DNA of 64,000 bases from Chromatiales bacterium (lineage in GTDB: Bacteria > Pseudomonadota > Gammaproteobacteria > RBG-16-57-12), in the NCBI GenBank assembly GCA_026989455.1, contig JALSJH010000009.1, positions 41,401 to 105,400 on the forward strand, in the 5' to 3' direction. Below, one piece after another: positions 41,690-51,201 of this stretch (the stretch's first letter is position 1; every line of letters begins with the position of its first letter). The notes under the pieces were generated by a model. The model worked only from the letters and a program-made list of their open reading frames with translations, was not told the origin of the DNA and searched no databases. Both the position numbers and the translations under genes were made by a program.

Positions 41690-43090
41690 ATGAAAATTAA
41701 GCGTTATTTTGCGGCTGATATTCGCCAGGCGATTCGCCTCGTTCGTGAAGAGCAGGGGCCCGACGCGGTGATTCTTTCCAATCGCAGTGTTGAGGGTGGC
41801 GTTGAGATCGTCTCGGCAGTTGACTACGATGAGTCACTCTTTGAAGAGCAAACCGCTGAATCGGTAGCCCCTCCAACCGTAAAACCCGCTGTTGTAGCGA
41901 CGCAGAGTGAACAACGTTCTCGCTTTGATGATCACTTTCGTGATGATGAGTATCACCCCGCCCCGACACCTCAAAAGCGTGTCAATAAGGGGGCTGCAGA
42001 TCGCTCTTCCCGGGCAGTGCCTGAAAAAAGAGCCGAGCAGATGCGTCAAAATCGTGTTGCACCCCCAACAGAGGCGGCGGTATCACCTGCAGGTCGTCAA
42101 ATTTCCGGCAGTACGCGAACCCACCGCGCACCTCAAATGGAGTGGAGCCAAGACCCGGTATTGGTGGGTATGAAAAATGAGCTGACAGAGTTGCGCGGTT
42201 TAGTTGAGCAGCAGTTGAGTGGTTTTGCATGGGGAAGTGTAGTGCGCCAGCACCCGTTGCACGCACGTCTAATGCGCCAGCTAATGACGCTGGGCTTAAG
42301 CGCACAGGAGAGCAAGCAAATCGCCGCCGCGGTGAATGAAAAACAGACCTTTGATCAAGCGTGGCGCTTGGCATTAGCGATCATGGAGCAGCGCTTGATG
42401 ATGACAGAGGATGATATTTTGAGTGATGGCGGCATGGTTGCGCTGGTAGGGCCAACCGGTGTCGGTAAAACCACCGCCATTGCGAAACTGGCGGCACGCT
42501 ATACGTTGCGCCACGGAGCAGGCCGGGTGGCGCTGATTACCACCGATAATTATCGCATTGGTGCTCAGGAGCAGTTGCGCACTTTCGGCCAGATTTTGGG
42601 TGCCCCGGTCTATGTGGCCAAAAACTATCAAGAGCTGGCGCAGACGATTGAGGCGATTGATGACAAAGATCTGATACTGATCGATACCGCAGGGATGAAC
42701 CCCCAAGACCTTCGATTAACAGAGCAACTATCCCAGCTGCGAAGCTCGGTGCATGAGGTGAAGTGTTATCTGGTTCTCTCGGCAAATAGTCAGGCCGCTG
42801 GGCTGGAGGTGGCCGTGAATACCTTTGAAAAAGTGGGTTTGCAAGGGTGTATTATCAGCAAGATTGATGAAACAACCAGTCTTGGTGAGGTACTATCGAC
42901 CGTGTTGACTCACAACTTGCCCATCGCCTATATCAGCGACGGGCAGCAGGTTCCAGAGGACCTTCACCCCGCTCGCTCACATGATTTAGTGGCACGTTGT
43001 CTTGCGATGGCTGAGAAACAGAACAACCCCCTCTCCGATGAAATGGTTGAACTTCAATATGGAAAGGTGGCCATGAATGCTAATGTCTGA
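41690..43090 (+). CDS. flhF: flagellar biosynthesis GTPase FlhF
   Basis: MKIKRYFAADIRQAIRLVREEQGPDAVILSNR; SRP-type GTPase GPTGVGKTTAIAKLAARY. Confidence 0.97.
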   Translation: MKIKRYFAADIRQAIRLVREEQGPDAVILSNRSVEGGVEIVSAVDYDESLFEEQTAESVAPPTVKPAVVATQSEQRSRFDDHFRDDEYHPAPTPQKRVNKGAADRSSRAVPEKRAEQMRQNRVAPPTEAAVSPAGRQISGSTRTHRAPQMEWSQDPVLVGMKNELTELRGLVEQQLSGFAWGSVVRQHPLHARLMRQLMTLGLSAQESKQIAAAVNEKQTFDQAWRLALAIMEQRLMMTEDDILSDGGMVALVGPTGVGKTTAIAKLAARYTLRHGAGRVALITTDNYRIGAQEQLRTFGQILGAPVYVAKNYQELAQTIEAIDDKDLILIDTAGMNPQDLRLTEQLSQLRSSVHEVKCYLVLSANSQAAGLEVAVNTFEKVGLQGCIISKIDETTSLGEVLSTVLTHNLPIAYISDGQQVPEDLHPARSHDLVARCLAMAEKQNNPLSDEMVELQYGKVAMNANV

Positions 43091-43961
43091 AGGCTATGAT
43101 CAGGCAGAAGGACTTCGTCAAATGAGTAAAGCAAACCCGGTTAGAGTGTTGGCGGTTGCCAGTGGTAAGGGCGGAGTGGGTAAAACAAATATTTCGGTCA
43201 ACCTCGCGGTGAGCCTTGCCCAGTTAGGTCGCCGAGTGATGGTGATGGATGCCGATCTGGGGTTGGCGAATCTTGATGTTATGCTGGGTCTTCATCCGCA
43301 ATATAACCTCTCACATGTGCTGAGCGGCAAACGAACACTGGAGGAGATCATACTCACAGGCCCGGCGGGTATTCGTATTGTCCCCGCCGCGTCTGGCATA
43401 CAAAACATGGCAGAGCTGGAGCCGGCACAGCATGCCGGTTTAATCCGCTCATTCAGTGAGTTAAGCCATACGCTGGATGTACTGATCATCGATACCGCAG
43501 CCGGAATTTCAGATAGCGTGGTTAGCTTTAGCAAGGCAGCACAAGAGGTGCTGGTGGTGGTATGTGATGAGCCCGCTTCACTCACCGATGCTTATGCGCT
43601 GATTAAACTATTAAGCCGTGAACATGGGCTGTTTCGTTTCCGAATTATAGCAAATATGGCAGGCTCTACTCAGGAGGGGCGTGAGCTGTTCAAAAAGCTG
43701 ACACGGGTCACCGATAAGTTTTTAGATGTGATGCTGGACTTTGTTGGCGTAGTTCCCTACGATGAATACCTGCGAAAATCCGTGCGCAAACAACGAGCTG
43801 TGGTTGAGGCGTTTCCTAGAAGCAAAGCCTCGATGGCCTTTAAAGAGATGGCCAAACGCATTGAAAATTGGCCAGTGCCCAGTGGGCCTGGAGGCCACGT
43901 TGAGTTCTTTGTTGAGCGACTAATACAAGCAGGGCGAAACAGTGAAGAGGGGAAACTATGA
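43083..43961 (+). CDS. flhG: flagellar number regulator FlhG/FleN (MinD-like ATPase)
   Basis: N-term DQAEGLR motif, SGKGGVGKTNISVNLAVSLA, MDADLGLANLDVMLGL. Confidence 0.96.
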   Translation: MSEGYDQAEGLRQMSKANPVRVLAVASGKGGVGKTNISVNLAVSLAQLGRRVMVMDADLGLANLDVMLGLHPQYNLSHVLSGKRTLEEIILTGPAGIRIVPAASGIQNMAELEPAQHAGLIRSFSELSHTLDVLIIDTAAGISDSVVSFSKAAQEVLVVVCDEPASLTDAYALIKLLSREHGLFRFRIIANMAGSTQEGRELFKKLTRVTDKFLDVMLDFVGVVPYDEYLRKSVRKQRAVVEAFPRSKASMAFKEMAKRIENWPVPSGPGGHVEFFVERLIQAGRNSEEGKL

Positions 43962-44692
43962 GTGGCGTTGCCATGCCTAAAGCTCCAAGAAGTGATATTG
44001 CCATCCCTGATAAGATGGTTAAAAAGTATGCCACCTTGGTAAAGCGAATAGCTTATCACCTGATGGGGCGACTGCCGCCTACGGTTCAGGCGGATGACCT
44101 GATTCAATCAGGCATGATTGGTTTACTAGAAGCGGCACGTAATTATGATGAAACTCAGGGTGCCAGCTTTGAAACCTATGCCGGCATTCGTGTGCGAGGC
44201 TCGATGCTGGATGAGATTCGTAAAAATGATTGGGTGCCCCGTTCAGTACACAAAAAAACCCGCATGGTGGCTGAGGTTGTCAGAGAGATTGAGAACCGTA
44301 CCGGGCGCGATGCCCGTGATCATGAGATTGCCGAAGGACTTGGCTTTACCATGAAGGAGTATCACAAAATACTCAAAGACACCGGTGGGCAGCGGGTATT
44401 TAGTTTTGATGAAATCGGCTTGGATGGTACCTCACTTTCTGAAACCTATGCAGATGAGCGTACCGGTCCCTACGAAGGTTTACAGACCGCTGGCTTTCGT
44501 GATCATCTGATGGATGCCATTGCGGGCTTGCCTGAGAGAGAGCGTTTGGTGATGGGTTTGTACTACGACGAAGAGCTCAATTTGCGAGAGATCGGAACCA
44601 TCTTGGGGGTGAGTGAATCCCGGGTCAGTCAAATTCACAGCCAAGCCGTTATTCGTCTGCAAGCGCGCCTAACACCTTGGACTCGGGGCTGA
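43958..44692 (+). CDS. fliA: RNA polymerase sigma-28 factor FliA
   Basis: LVKRIAYHLMGRLPPTVQADDLIQSGMIGLLEAARNYDETQGASFETYAGIRVRGSMLDEIRK. Confidence 0.97.
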   Translation: MSGVAMPKAPRSDIAIPDKMVKKYATLVKRIAYHLMGRLPPTVQADDLIQSGMIGLLEAARNYDETQGASFETYAGIRVRGSMLDEIRKNDWVPRSVHKKTRMVAEVVREIENRTGRDARDHEIAEGLGFTMKEYHKILKDTGGQRVFSFDEIGLDGTSLSETYADERTGPYEGLQTAGFRDHLMDAIAGLPERERLVMGLYYDEELNLREIGTILGVSESRVSQIHSQAVIRLQARLTPWTRG

Positions 44693-44755
44693 TTTATCAA
44701 TTAAATAAAAAAGCACCTAAACTAAACTCCACTATAGGCCGAATAGTAATCCATA

Positions 44756-44818
44756 GAGAGCTTTGCACGAGAAATAGTTTCCATTTCTGCAAGGCAAAAA
44801 TGATCGAACAAAGCTCTC
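44756..44818. repeat. 63-bp inverted-repeat element in the cheY leader
   Basis: GAGAGCTTTG (44756-44765) and CAAAGCTCTC (44809-44818), perfect 10-bp inverted repeat, with an inner AGAAAT...ATTTCT. Confidence 0.7.
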
Positions 44819-44860
44819 CCCCTAGTTTATTACTTCAGATAATTACAAGGTGAGCTTTCA

Positions 44861-45253
44861 ATGCCTGCAAATCCTAATATGAAGATCCTTATTGTGGATG
44901 ATTTTTCCACAATGCGACGCATCATAAAAAATCTTCTTCGAGATTTGGGTTACAACAACACAGCCGAGGCGGACGACGGCCAGACCGCGCTACCCCAGTT
45001 ACAAAACGGCAACTTTGATTTTTTGGTAACTGATTGGAACATGCCGGGCATGACCGGCATCGAACTTCTTAAGCATGTTCGAGCTGATGAAAATCTCGCC
45101 AAGTTACCTGTCTTGATGGTGACGGCAGAAGCCAAGCGCGAACAAATTGTTGATGCTGCGCAATGCGGTGTTAATGGCTACATCATCAAACCCTTTACAG
45201 CAGCCACTCTCAAAGAAAAAATCGACAAAATATTTGAACGCATAGACGGTTAA
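44861..45253 (+). CDS. cheY: chemotaxis response regulator CheY
   Basis: [42 protein letters not shown] in ..NGYIIKPF. Confidence 0.97.
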   Translation: MPANPNMKILIVDDFSTMRRIIKNLLRDLGYNNTAEADDGQTALPQLQNGNFDFLVTDWNMPGMTGIELLKHVRADENLAKLPVLMVTAEAKREQIVDAAQCGVNGYIIKPFTAATLKEKIDKIFERIDG

Positions 45254-45296
45254 CACGGCTCCCATGTTTCCCCTTATCTAGGACGACTCTTTAAAT

Positions 45297-46025
45297 ATGT
45301 GCGATTCAAATACCCACCCAGAGATGCTCTCTATAGCTGAAAAGCTAGTGGTCGAATTAAAGGCTGGAAATGATGAGCAAGTGACACTGCTGGTCGATGA
45401 GCTGGCTCATATTAGAGAGGGTGAGCTGTTTCAGGAGATCGGCAAGCTAACTCGGGAGCTACACAGCTCAATTGCCAGCTTCGAGGTGGACTCGGCGCTT
45501 TGTGATATTACCAAAAGCGATATTCCCGATGCAAAAGAGCGCCTGAGTTACGTTATTACCATGACCAATCAATCCGCCAACAAAACACTGACGGCGGTTG
45601 AAAATGCCATTCCTCACTGTGAAATGTTACAGGAGAAGTCCATTGAACTGCGAGCCGAGTGGAAGCGTTTCGTAAATCGAGAAATGAGTGCAGAAGAGTT
45701 TCGCCGGGTAAGTAAAACCCTTGAAGTGTATTTGTCTGAAAGCGAAGGAGAGTTGGACTCGGTTAAAGGTGCGCTAAATGAGATTTTGATGGCTCAGGAG
45801 TTTCAGGACCTGACCAGTCAAATTATCAATCGTGTGATCAAAATGGTTGAAGAGGTAGAGGCTCATCTGGTCAATATGATAAAGGCCACGGGTGGTATGC
45901 CGATTGCGGACAAAAAAGATGAAAAAGGTAAGTTGGAGGGGCCGCAAGTTCCCAGCTTATCCAAATCTGATACGGTGAGTGGGCAGGATGAAGTGGATGA
46001 CCTGCTCTCTAGTCTAGGCTTTTAA
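45297..46025 (+). CDS. cheZ: chemotaxis phosphatase CheZ
   Basis: QEFQDLTSQIINRVIKMV catalytic helix and C-terminal DEVDDLLSSLGF CheY-binding tail. Confidence 0.95.
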   Translation: MCDSNTHPEMLSIAEKLVVELKAGNDEQVTLLVDELAHIREGELFQEIGKLTRELHSSIASFEVDSALCDITKSDIPDAKERLSYVITMTNQSANKTLTAVENAIPHCEMLQEKSIELRAEWKRFVNREMSAEEFRRVSKTLEVYLSESEGELDSVKGALNEILMAQEFQDLTSQIINRVIKMVEEVEAHLVNMIKATGGMPIADKKDEKGKLEGPQVPSLSKSDTVSGQDEVDDLLSSLGF

Positions 46026-46034
46026 GGGTTAATT

Positions 46035-48152
46035 ATGTCGTTTGATGCTGATGACGAAATACTTCAGGACTTTCTGGTTGAGGCGAGCGAGATCCTTGAG
46101 GAGCTATCTGAGCAACTGGTCGAGTTAGAACACTCCCCCGATGATAGCGAACTGCTGAATACTGTTTTTCGTGGCTTTCATACCATTAAGGGCGGTGGAA
46201 GCTTTCTCAGCCTTACAGGCTTGGTGCAGGTTTGTCATAGTGCGGAAGATCTTTTTAATCTTTTGCGCAATGGTGAGCTTTCAGTCAATGCAGAGTTGAT
46301 GGATGTGGTTTTGCGGGTTCTGGATGTGGTGAATGAGCAGTTTGATCAGCTGCGCGAGGGGATAGAACCCTCACTGGCACCACCCGAATTATTGCAACAA
46401 CTTGAAGCGCTGAAGTCGCCAGGCTCAGCGAAAACTGAACCCGTAGCCGCGCCCGCACCTGAAACAGAGACTGCCCCAGCTACACCCGCTGTGGAAGAGT
46501 CGGCGAGTGCCAGTGACGATGTTTTTTTCGAAGCGGATGCGATCACTGATAGCTCGAGTGATTCCGATGAAATCACCGATGAAGAGTTTGAAAATCTGCT
46601 GGATCTGTTGCAGGGTGAGGATGGCAAAGAGGTGGCAACCGCGCCGGCATCCGATGAGATCACTGATGATGAGTTCGAAGCGCTACTCGACCAGCTACAT
46701 GGTAAATCAGGCGCACCTGCCCCCGTTACCGAAACTAAAGCAGTGCCGCCAACTCCCCCTGCTCCCAGCGCCAGCAGTGATGCTGATGAGATCAGCGAAG
46801 ATGAGTTTGAGGCGCTGCTGGATAAAATTCACGGTAAAAGCGGAGAGTCGACTCAAAGCACCCCGGCAACCGCTCCGAAAAACCCACCAGAAACCTCTGC
46901 CGCTAACGAACCCGCAAAGGCTGCTTCGCCAGCGGCTGCAAAAGAGCCTGTGAAAGCGGCAACTCCTAAACCTAAAGCAAAAAAACCAACCGCACCCCAG
47001 GCTGAAACAACGGTGCGGGTAGATACCAGTCGCCTAGATGACATCATGAATATGGTGGGTGAATTGGTGTTGGTCAGAAACCGTCTTGCAACACTTGAAG
47101 CGGTTCAAGTGGATGAGGAGATGGCGAAAGCGGTTGCCAACTTGGATGTAGTCACCGCTGACCTACAATCTGCTGTAATGAAAACCCGTATGCAGCCAAT
47201 CAAGAAAGTCTTTGGTCGTTTTCCGCGGGTTGTGCGCGATCTGGCGCGCAGCCTGAAAAAGGAAGTCGATCTGGTGCTGGAGGGAGAAGAGACCGATCTG
47301 GATAAAAACTTGGTTGAAGCGCTTGCTGACCCACTGGTTCACCTAGTGCGTAACGCGGTTGATCACGGTATTGAAATGCCGGATAGCCGTGTTAAGGCGG
47401 GAAAAGAGCGGATAGGAACCGTTGTTCTTTCGGCCGAGCAGGAGGGTGATCACATTCTTCTGACCATTTCAGATGATGGCGGCGGCATGGATGCGGATGT
47501 GTTGCGTAATATCGCGGTGAAGAAAGGTGTTCTGGAGCCGGATGCGGCCGCTCGTCTGAGTGACCAAGAGTGTTTTCAATTGATTTTTGCACCCGGATTT
47601 TCCACCAAGGATGAAATTTCAGACATATCCGGTCGTGGTGTCGGTATGGATGTTGTCAAGACCCGTATCGTACAGCTAAATGGCTCTGTTGAGATCAACT
47701 CTGAGCTGGGTGTAGGCACCACGCTACAGATAAAAGTACCGCTGACATTGGCGATTATGCCAACCCTAATGGTTTCACTTAAAAAACAGACTTTCGCCCT
47801 GCCACTGGTTAATGTGAATGAGATTTTTCATCTGGATCTTCGCCACACCAATGTGATCGATGGCCAGTGTGTCATTATGGTGAGAGAGAAAGCACTGCCC
47901 CTCTTTTATCTCGCGGATTGGCTGGTAGGTGGTAGTGAGCAGAAGGATGAGGGGCACGTTGTGGTGGTCAGTGTGGGTTCACAAAAAGTGGGCTTCGTGG
48001 TTGATCAGCTGGTTGGTCAGGAGGAGGTTGTGATTAAACCACTGGGCAACATGCTGCTTGGGACGGGTGGCTTAGCAGGCGCTACAATCCGGGGTGATGG
48101 GAAAATTGCATTGATTCTGGATGTGCCCAGCTTGATGAAATCTTACGCCTGA
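46035..48152 (+). CDS. cheA: chemotaxis histidine kinase CheA
   Basis: HPt (FHTIKGGGSFLSL), H-kinase dimer, HATPase (HLVRNAVDHGIE), CheW-like C-term. Confidence 0.97.
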   Translation: MSFDADDEILQDFLVEASEILEELSEQLVELEHSPDDSELLNTVFRGFHTIKGGGSFLSLTGLVQVCHSAEDLFNLLRNGELSVNAELMDVVLRVLDVVNEQFDQLREGIEPSLAPPELLQQLEALKSPGSAKTEPVAAPAPETETAPATPAVEESASASDDVFFEADAITDSSSDSDEITDEEFENLLDLLQGEDGKEVATAPASDEITDDEFEALLDQLHGKSGAPAPVTETKAVPPTPPAPSASSDADEISEDEFEALLDKIHGKSGESTQSTPATAPKNPPETSAANEPAKAASPAAAKEPVKAATPKPKAKKPTAPQAETTVRVDTSRLDDIMNMVGELVLVRNRLATLEAVQVDEEMAKAVANLDVVTADLQSAVMKTRMQPIKKVFGRFPRVVRDLARSLKKEVDLVLEGEETDLDKNLVEALADPLVHLVRNAVDHGIEMPDSRVKAGKERIGTVVLSAEQEGDHILLTISDDGGGMDADVLRNIAVKKGVLEPDAAARLSDQECFQLIFAPGFSTKDEISDISGRGVGMDVVKTRIVQLNGSVEINSELGVGTTLQIKVPLTLAIMPTLMVSLKKQTFALPLVNVNEIFHLDLRHTNVIDGQCVIMVREKALPLFYLADWLVGGSEQKDEGHVVVVSVGSQKVGFVVDQLVGQEEVVIKPLGNMLLGTGGLAGATIRGDGKIALILDVPSLMKSYA

Positions 48153-48162
48153 TGGAGGCTGA

Positions 48163-49320
48163 ATGTCGGTACGTGTACTGGTAGTTGATGATTCGAGATT
48201 TTTTCGCAAGCGTATCGAAGAGATTCTTAAAGTTGATAGTGGGATAGAGATTGTTGGTTTTGCCGTAAACGGCAAAGAGGCGGTTGAAATGGCCGCCGAA
48301 CTCAAGCCTGATGTGATCACCATGGACGTGGAGATGCCAGTAATGGATGGCATTACGGCGGTGCGAATGATTATGAAACGCAGGCCGGTGCCAATTTTGA
48401 TGTTCTCCTCATTAACAACCGATGGCGCGCAATCGACACTGGATGCACTGGATGCGGGTGCGCTGGACTTTATTCCCAAACGATTTGAAGATATCTCCAG
48501 TAACAGTGATGAGGCGAAGTTATTGCTGCGCCGAAGGGTTAAGGAGATTGCCCGTCGAGGTCGCGCTATCAATATGCGGATTCGACACGGTGCTGTCGTT
48601 GCACGCCCTGCGTCAACTGCAGCGGCCGAATCTCCTAGCTCAATGGTTCCCCGTAACAAGCCTATCCCTCGGGTGCCGATTCGCTCCCATGACTTACCCA
48701 AACAAACGCCCCCCACCGCGACCTTCTCGCGGGCGCATGCCAGCGAGGCGGCAGATATTAAACTATTGGCAATTGGCACTTCAACCGGCGGTCCTGTTGC
48801 TCTGCAAAATGTATTAACGGCGCTACCTGCCAACTTCTCACTACCCATTCTCATGGTTCAGCACATGCCTGGCACCTTTACGCCTGCATTTGCTCAGCGC
48901 CTGAATCAGGTGTGTGCGATTACCGTCAAAGAGGCGCAGGAGGGTGACCTGTTGCAACCGGGCGTGGCTCTGCTTGCGCCGGGTGGTATGCAGATGAGGG
49001 TTGCACGTCGTGGTAGTCAATATATTGTCAAGGTAGAGGATGGCGACCCCCAACTTAATTACAAACCGAGTGTCGATGTCACCTTTGCTTCGATTGCCGC
49101 TAACTTCAGTGGGCGTACGTTGGGGGTCATACTGACGGGTATGGGGGCGGATGGGCGTGAGGGGTGTCGTGCACTTAAACAGAAAAAAGCTGAAATCTGG
49201 GCCCAGGATGAAAAAAGTTCCGTGGTATATGGCATGCCTTTTGCTGTTTTTGAGGCAGGGTTGACCAATAGAGTTCTCCCGCTTACTGAAATAGGCCCGG
49301 CCATATTGCAAGGAGTATAA
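48163..49320 (+). CDS. cheB: chemotaxis protein-glutamate methylesterase CheB
   Basis: Receiver domain plus CheB catalytic domain (GTSTGGPVALQNVL, QHMPGTFTPAFAQRL, LTGMGADGREG). Confidence 0.97.
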   Translation: MSVRVLVVDDSRFFRKRIEEILKVDSGIEIVGFAVNGKEAVEMAAELKPDVITMDVEMPVMDGITAVRMIMKRRPVPILMFSSLTTDGAQSTLDALDAGALDFIPKRFEDISSNSDEAKLLLRRRVKEIARRGRAINMRIRHGAVVARPASTAAAESPSSMVPRNKPIPRVPIRSHDLPKQTPPTATFSRAHASEAADIKLLAIGTSTGGPVALQNVLTALPANFSLPILMVQHMPGTFTPAFAQRLNQVCAITVKEAQEGDLLQPGVALLAPGGMQMRVARRGSQYIVKVEDGDPQLNYKPSVDVTFASIAANFSGRTLGVILTGMGADGREGCRALKQKKAEIWAQDEKSSVVYGMPFAVFEAGLTNRVLPLTEIGPAILQGV

Positions 49321-49322
49321 CA

Positions 49323-50063
49323 GTGGATTATATAGCCCTAGTGGGCTTGGCGCTCGGGCTGCTTGCCGTGCTAGCGGGACAGCTTGTTGAGGGTGGATCA
49401 CTCTTAACGTTGATCAATGGCCCGGCTTTTCTTATTGTCGTCGGTGGCACACTGGGAGCCACCATCCTGCAGTCGCGCTTGCCGGTCTTTAAACAGAGCA
49501 TACGCTCTCTGCCCACGGTATTTACACCACTTGATCTCGATGACAAGCAGATCCTCAGAAAAGTGATGCGCTGGTCAACCGTGGTACGCAAAGAGGGTTT
49601 TCTGGGGCTGGAACCCATCATGAATCGAGAGCAAGATCCTTTTGCTAAAAAAGCGCTCTCCTACCTAGTTGACGGCATTGTTCCGGCTAGTCTGCGTGAT
49701 GCGCTGGAGATGGAAATCTCCCTGAGACAAGAGTCGGAAATTGAATCGGCAAAGGTTTTCCTCGCCATGGGTGGTTATGCGCCTACCATTGGTATTATTG
49801 GTGCGGTAATGGGGTTGATCCATGTGATGCACAACTTGACCGAACCTGAGCTGCTGGGTGCCGGTATTGCCACCGCATTTGTGGCCACAATTTACGGTGT
49901 TGGATTTGCGAACCTGGTTTTTATTCCCATCTACAATAAGCTCCGCAGCCTCACTGCGATCCGATGCCGTTACCGTGAAATGTTGATGGAGGGGGTGGTG
50001 GCCATTGCGGAAGGCGAAAACCCTCGATTTATCGAATCAAAACTAAAAAGCTTTCAAACATAG
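49323..50063 (+). CDS. motC: flagellar motor stator protein MotC (MotA family)
   Basis: GTG start; GGTLGATILQS, MGGYAPTIGIIGAVMGLIHVM, GTP-like stator helices. Confidence 0.92.
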   Translation: MDYIALVGLALGLLAVLAGQLVEGGSLLTLINGPAFLIVVGGTLGATILQSRLPVFKQSIRSLPTVFTPLDLDDKQILRKVMRWSTVVRKEGFLGLEPIMNREQDPFAKKALSYLVDGIVPASLRDALEMEISLRQESEIESAKVFLAMGGYAPTIGIIGAVMGLIHVMHNLTEPELLGAGIATAFVATIYGVGFANLVFIPIYNKLRSLTAIRCRYREMLMEGVVAIAEGENPRFIESKLKSFQT

Positions 50064-50069
50064 ACTGCC

Positions 50070-50927
50070 ATGGCACGTAAATATCGCAAGCGTCACATGG
50101 AGCAAGACCCAGATATACATGAACGCTGGATGGTCTCCTACGCTGATTTCATTACCCTGCTGTTTGCCTTCTTTGTGGTTATGTACGCCATTAGCATCAG
50201 TAAAGAGGGGACACTGAGCGTGGTGAGTGATTCGATTGAGCGGGCATTTACCCCACAAGATAGAAGTAAAGCGACCTCTGAAGCGGATGCTACCTCTTCA
50301 ACAGGTAATGCCCCCAGTCTCATTGACCTGAATGGCGGAGAGGGTGTGCTTGATGGGCATGAATCACCATCGCCTCCGGTACCGGAAATATCTGAATCAA
50401 TGGCAAAGTTACAAGAGCTGGCAACTCAGGGGGTGATGAAGCCGGTTGTTGATGAGGTAGAGAAAGCGCTCGAATCCCTGATTGAAGAGGGGGGGGTCAA
50501 CATTTCCAGTGATGACCTTTGGGTGCAGATCGACATCGAAAGCAACCTGCTCTTTGAGAGTGGTTTAGCTCAGCTCAATAACAACGTCACCTCGACGATG
50601 CGTTCACTTGCGCGGGTGCTCGAGCAATTCCCCCATAATATCCAGGTGGAGGGGTACACCGACAATATCCCGATTCAGAACGAAATTTACCCTTCAAACT
50701 GGGAGCTGTCGGCTGCCCGCTCAGCCAGTGTGGTTCACCTTTTTGCGCAAAATGGAGTGGATCCAAGGCGGATGTCGGCTGTCGGCTTTGGTGAGTTTCG
50801 GCCAGTGGCAGGGAATGATACCCCACAAGGACGCGCTAAAAACCGGCGTGTGGTTATTGTAGTTTTGGCAGATCAACAGGCGGGTCGACTGATTGATCTT
50901 CAGCAGCAATTGCAACTGAATGACTAA
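50070..50927 (+). CDS. motD: flagellar motor stator protein MotD (MotB/OmpA family)
   Basis: WMVSYADFITLLFAFFVVMYAIS; OmpA-like EGYTDNIPIQNEIYPSNWELSAARSASVV. Confidence 0.93.
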   Translation: MARKYRKRHMEQDPDIHERWMVSYADFITLLFAFFVVMYAISISKEGTLSVVSDSIERAFTPQDRSKATSEADATSSTGNAPSLIDLNGGEGVLDGHESPSPPVPEISESMAKLQELATQGVMKPVVDEVEKALESLIEEGGVNISSDDLWVQIDIESNLLFESGLAQLNNNVTSTMRSLARVLEQFPHNIQVEGYTDNIPIQNEIYPSNWELSAARSASVVHLFAQNGVDPRRMSAVGFGEFRPVAGNDTPQGRAKNRRVVIVVLADQQAGRLIDLQQQLQLND

Positions 50928-51099
50928 TAAATTAATCCCTTTGTGATGGCTTTTGCTTCCCATTCTAGATGGATTGAAATCTACACCAATCCTCATATCC
51001 CTATGTTTTTTAAGTATTTATACATTATTTGACCTTCCCACTGTCAGCACGGAAATAGATATCCCCCTGAGCATGGCGACTTCAGTGTATATTTTAGGG

Positions 51100-51126
51100 T
51101 AAGTGAATCGATTGTTGTGACGATAA
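51100..51126 (+). promoter_or_regulatory. predicted sigma28 (FliA) promoter upstream of MCP gene
   Basis: TAAG-N15-GACGATAA versus consensus TAAA-N15-GCCGATAA. Confidence 0.6.
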
Positions 51127-51201
51127 CAGCGGGTATAACCAAAAAAACTTTTACGCATAGGATAAATATAGCGTGATGAAGCATTGTATGGAGGGAGCTG
51201 G

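Noticed and set aside
44713-44746. Possible sigma28 promoter upstream of cheY (TAAA...GCCGAATA)
   Set aside because: Spacing is one base off and the -10 is imperfect; not strong enough to list.
48072-48854. 260-aa minus-strand ORF opposite cheB
   Set aside because: Antisense to the strongly supported CheB; no independent signals.
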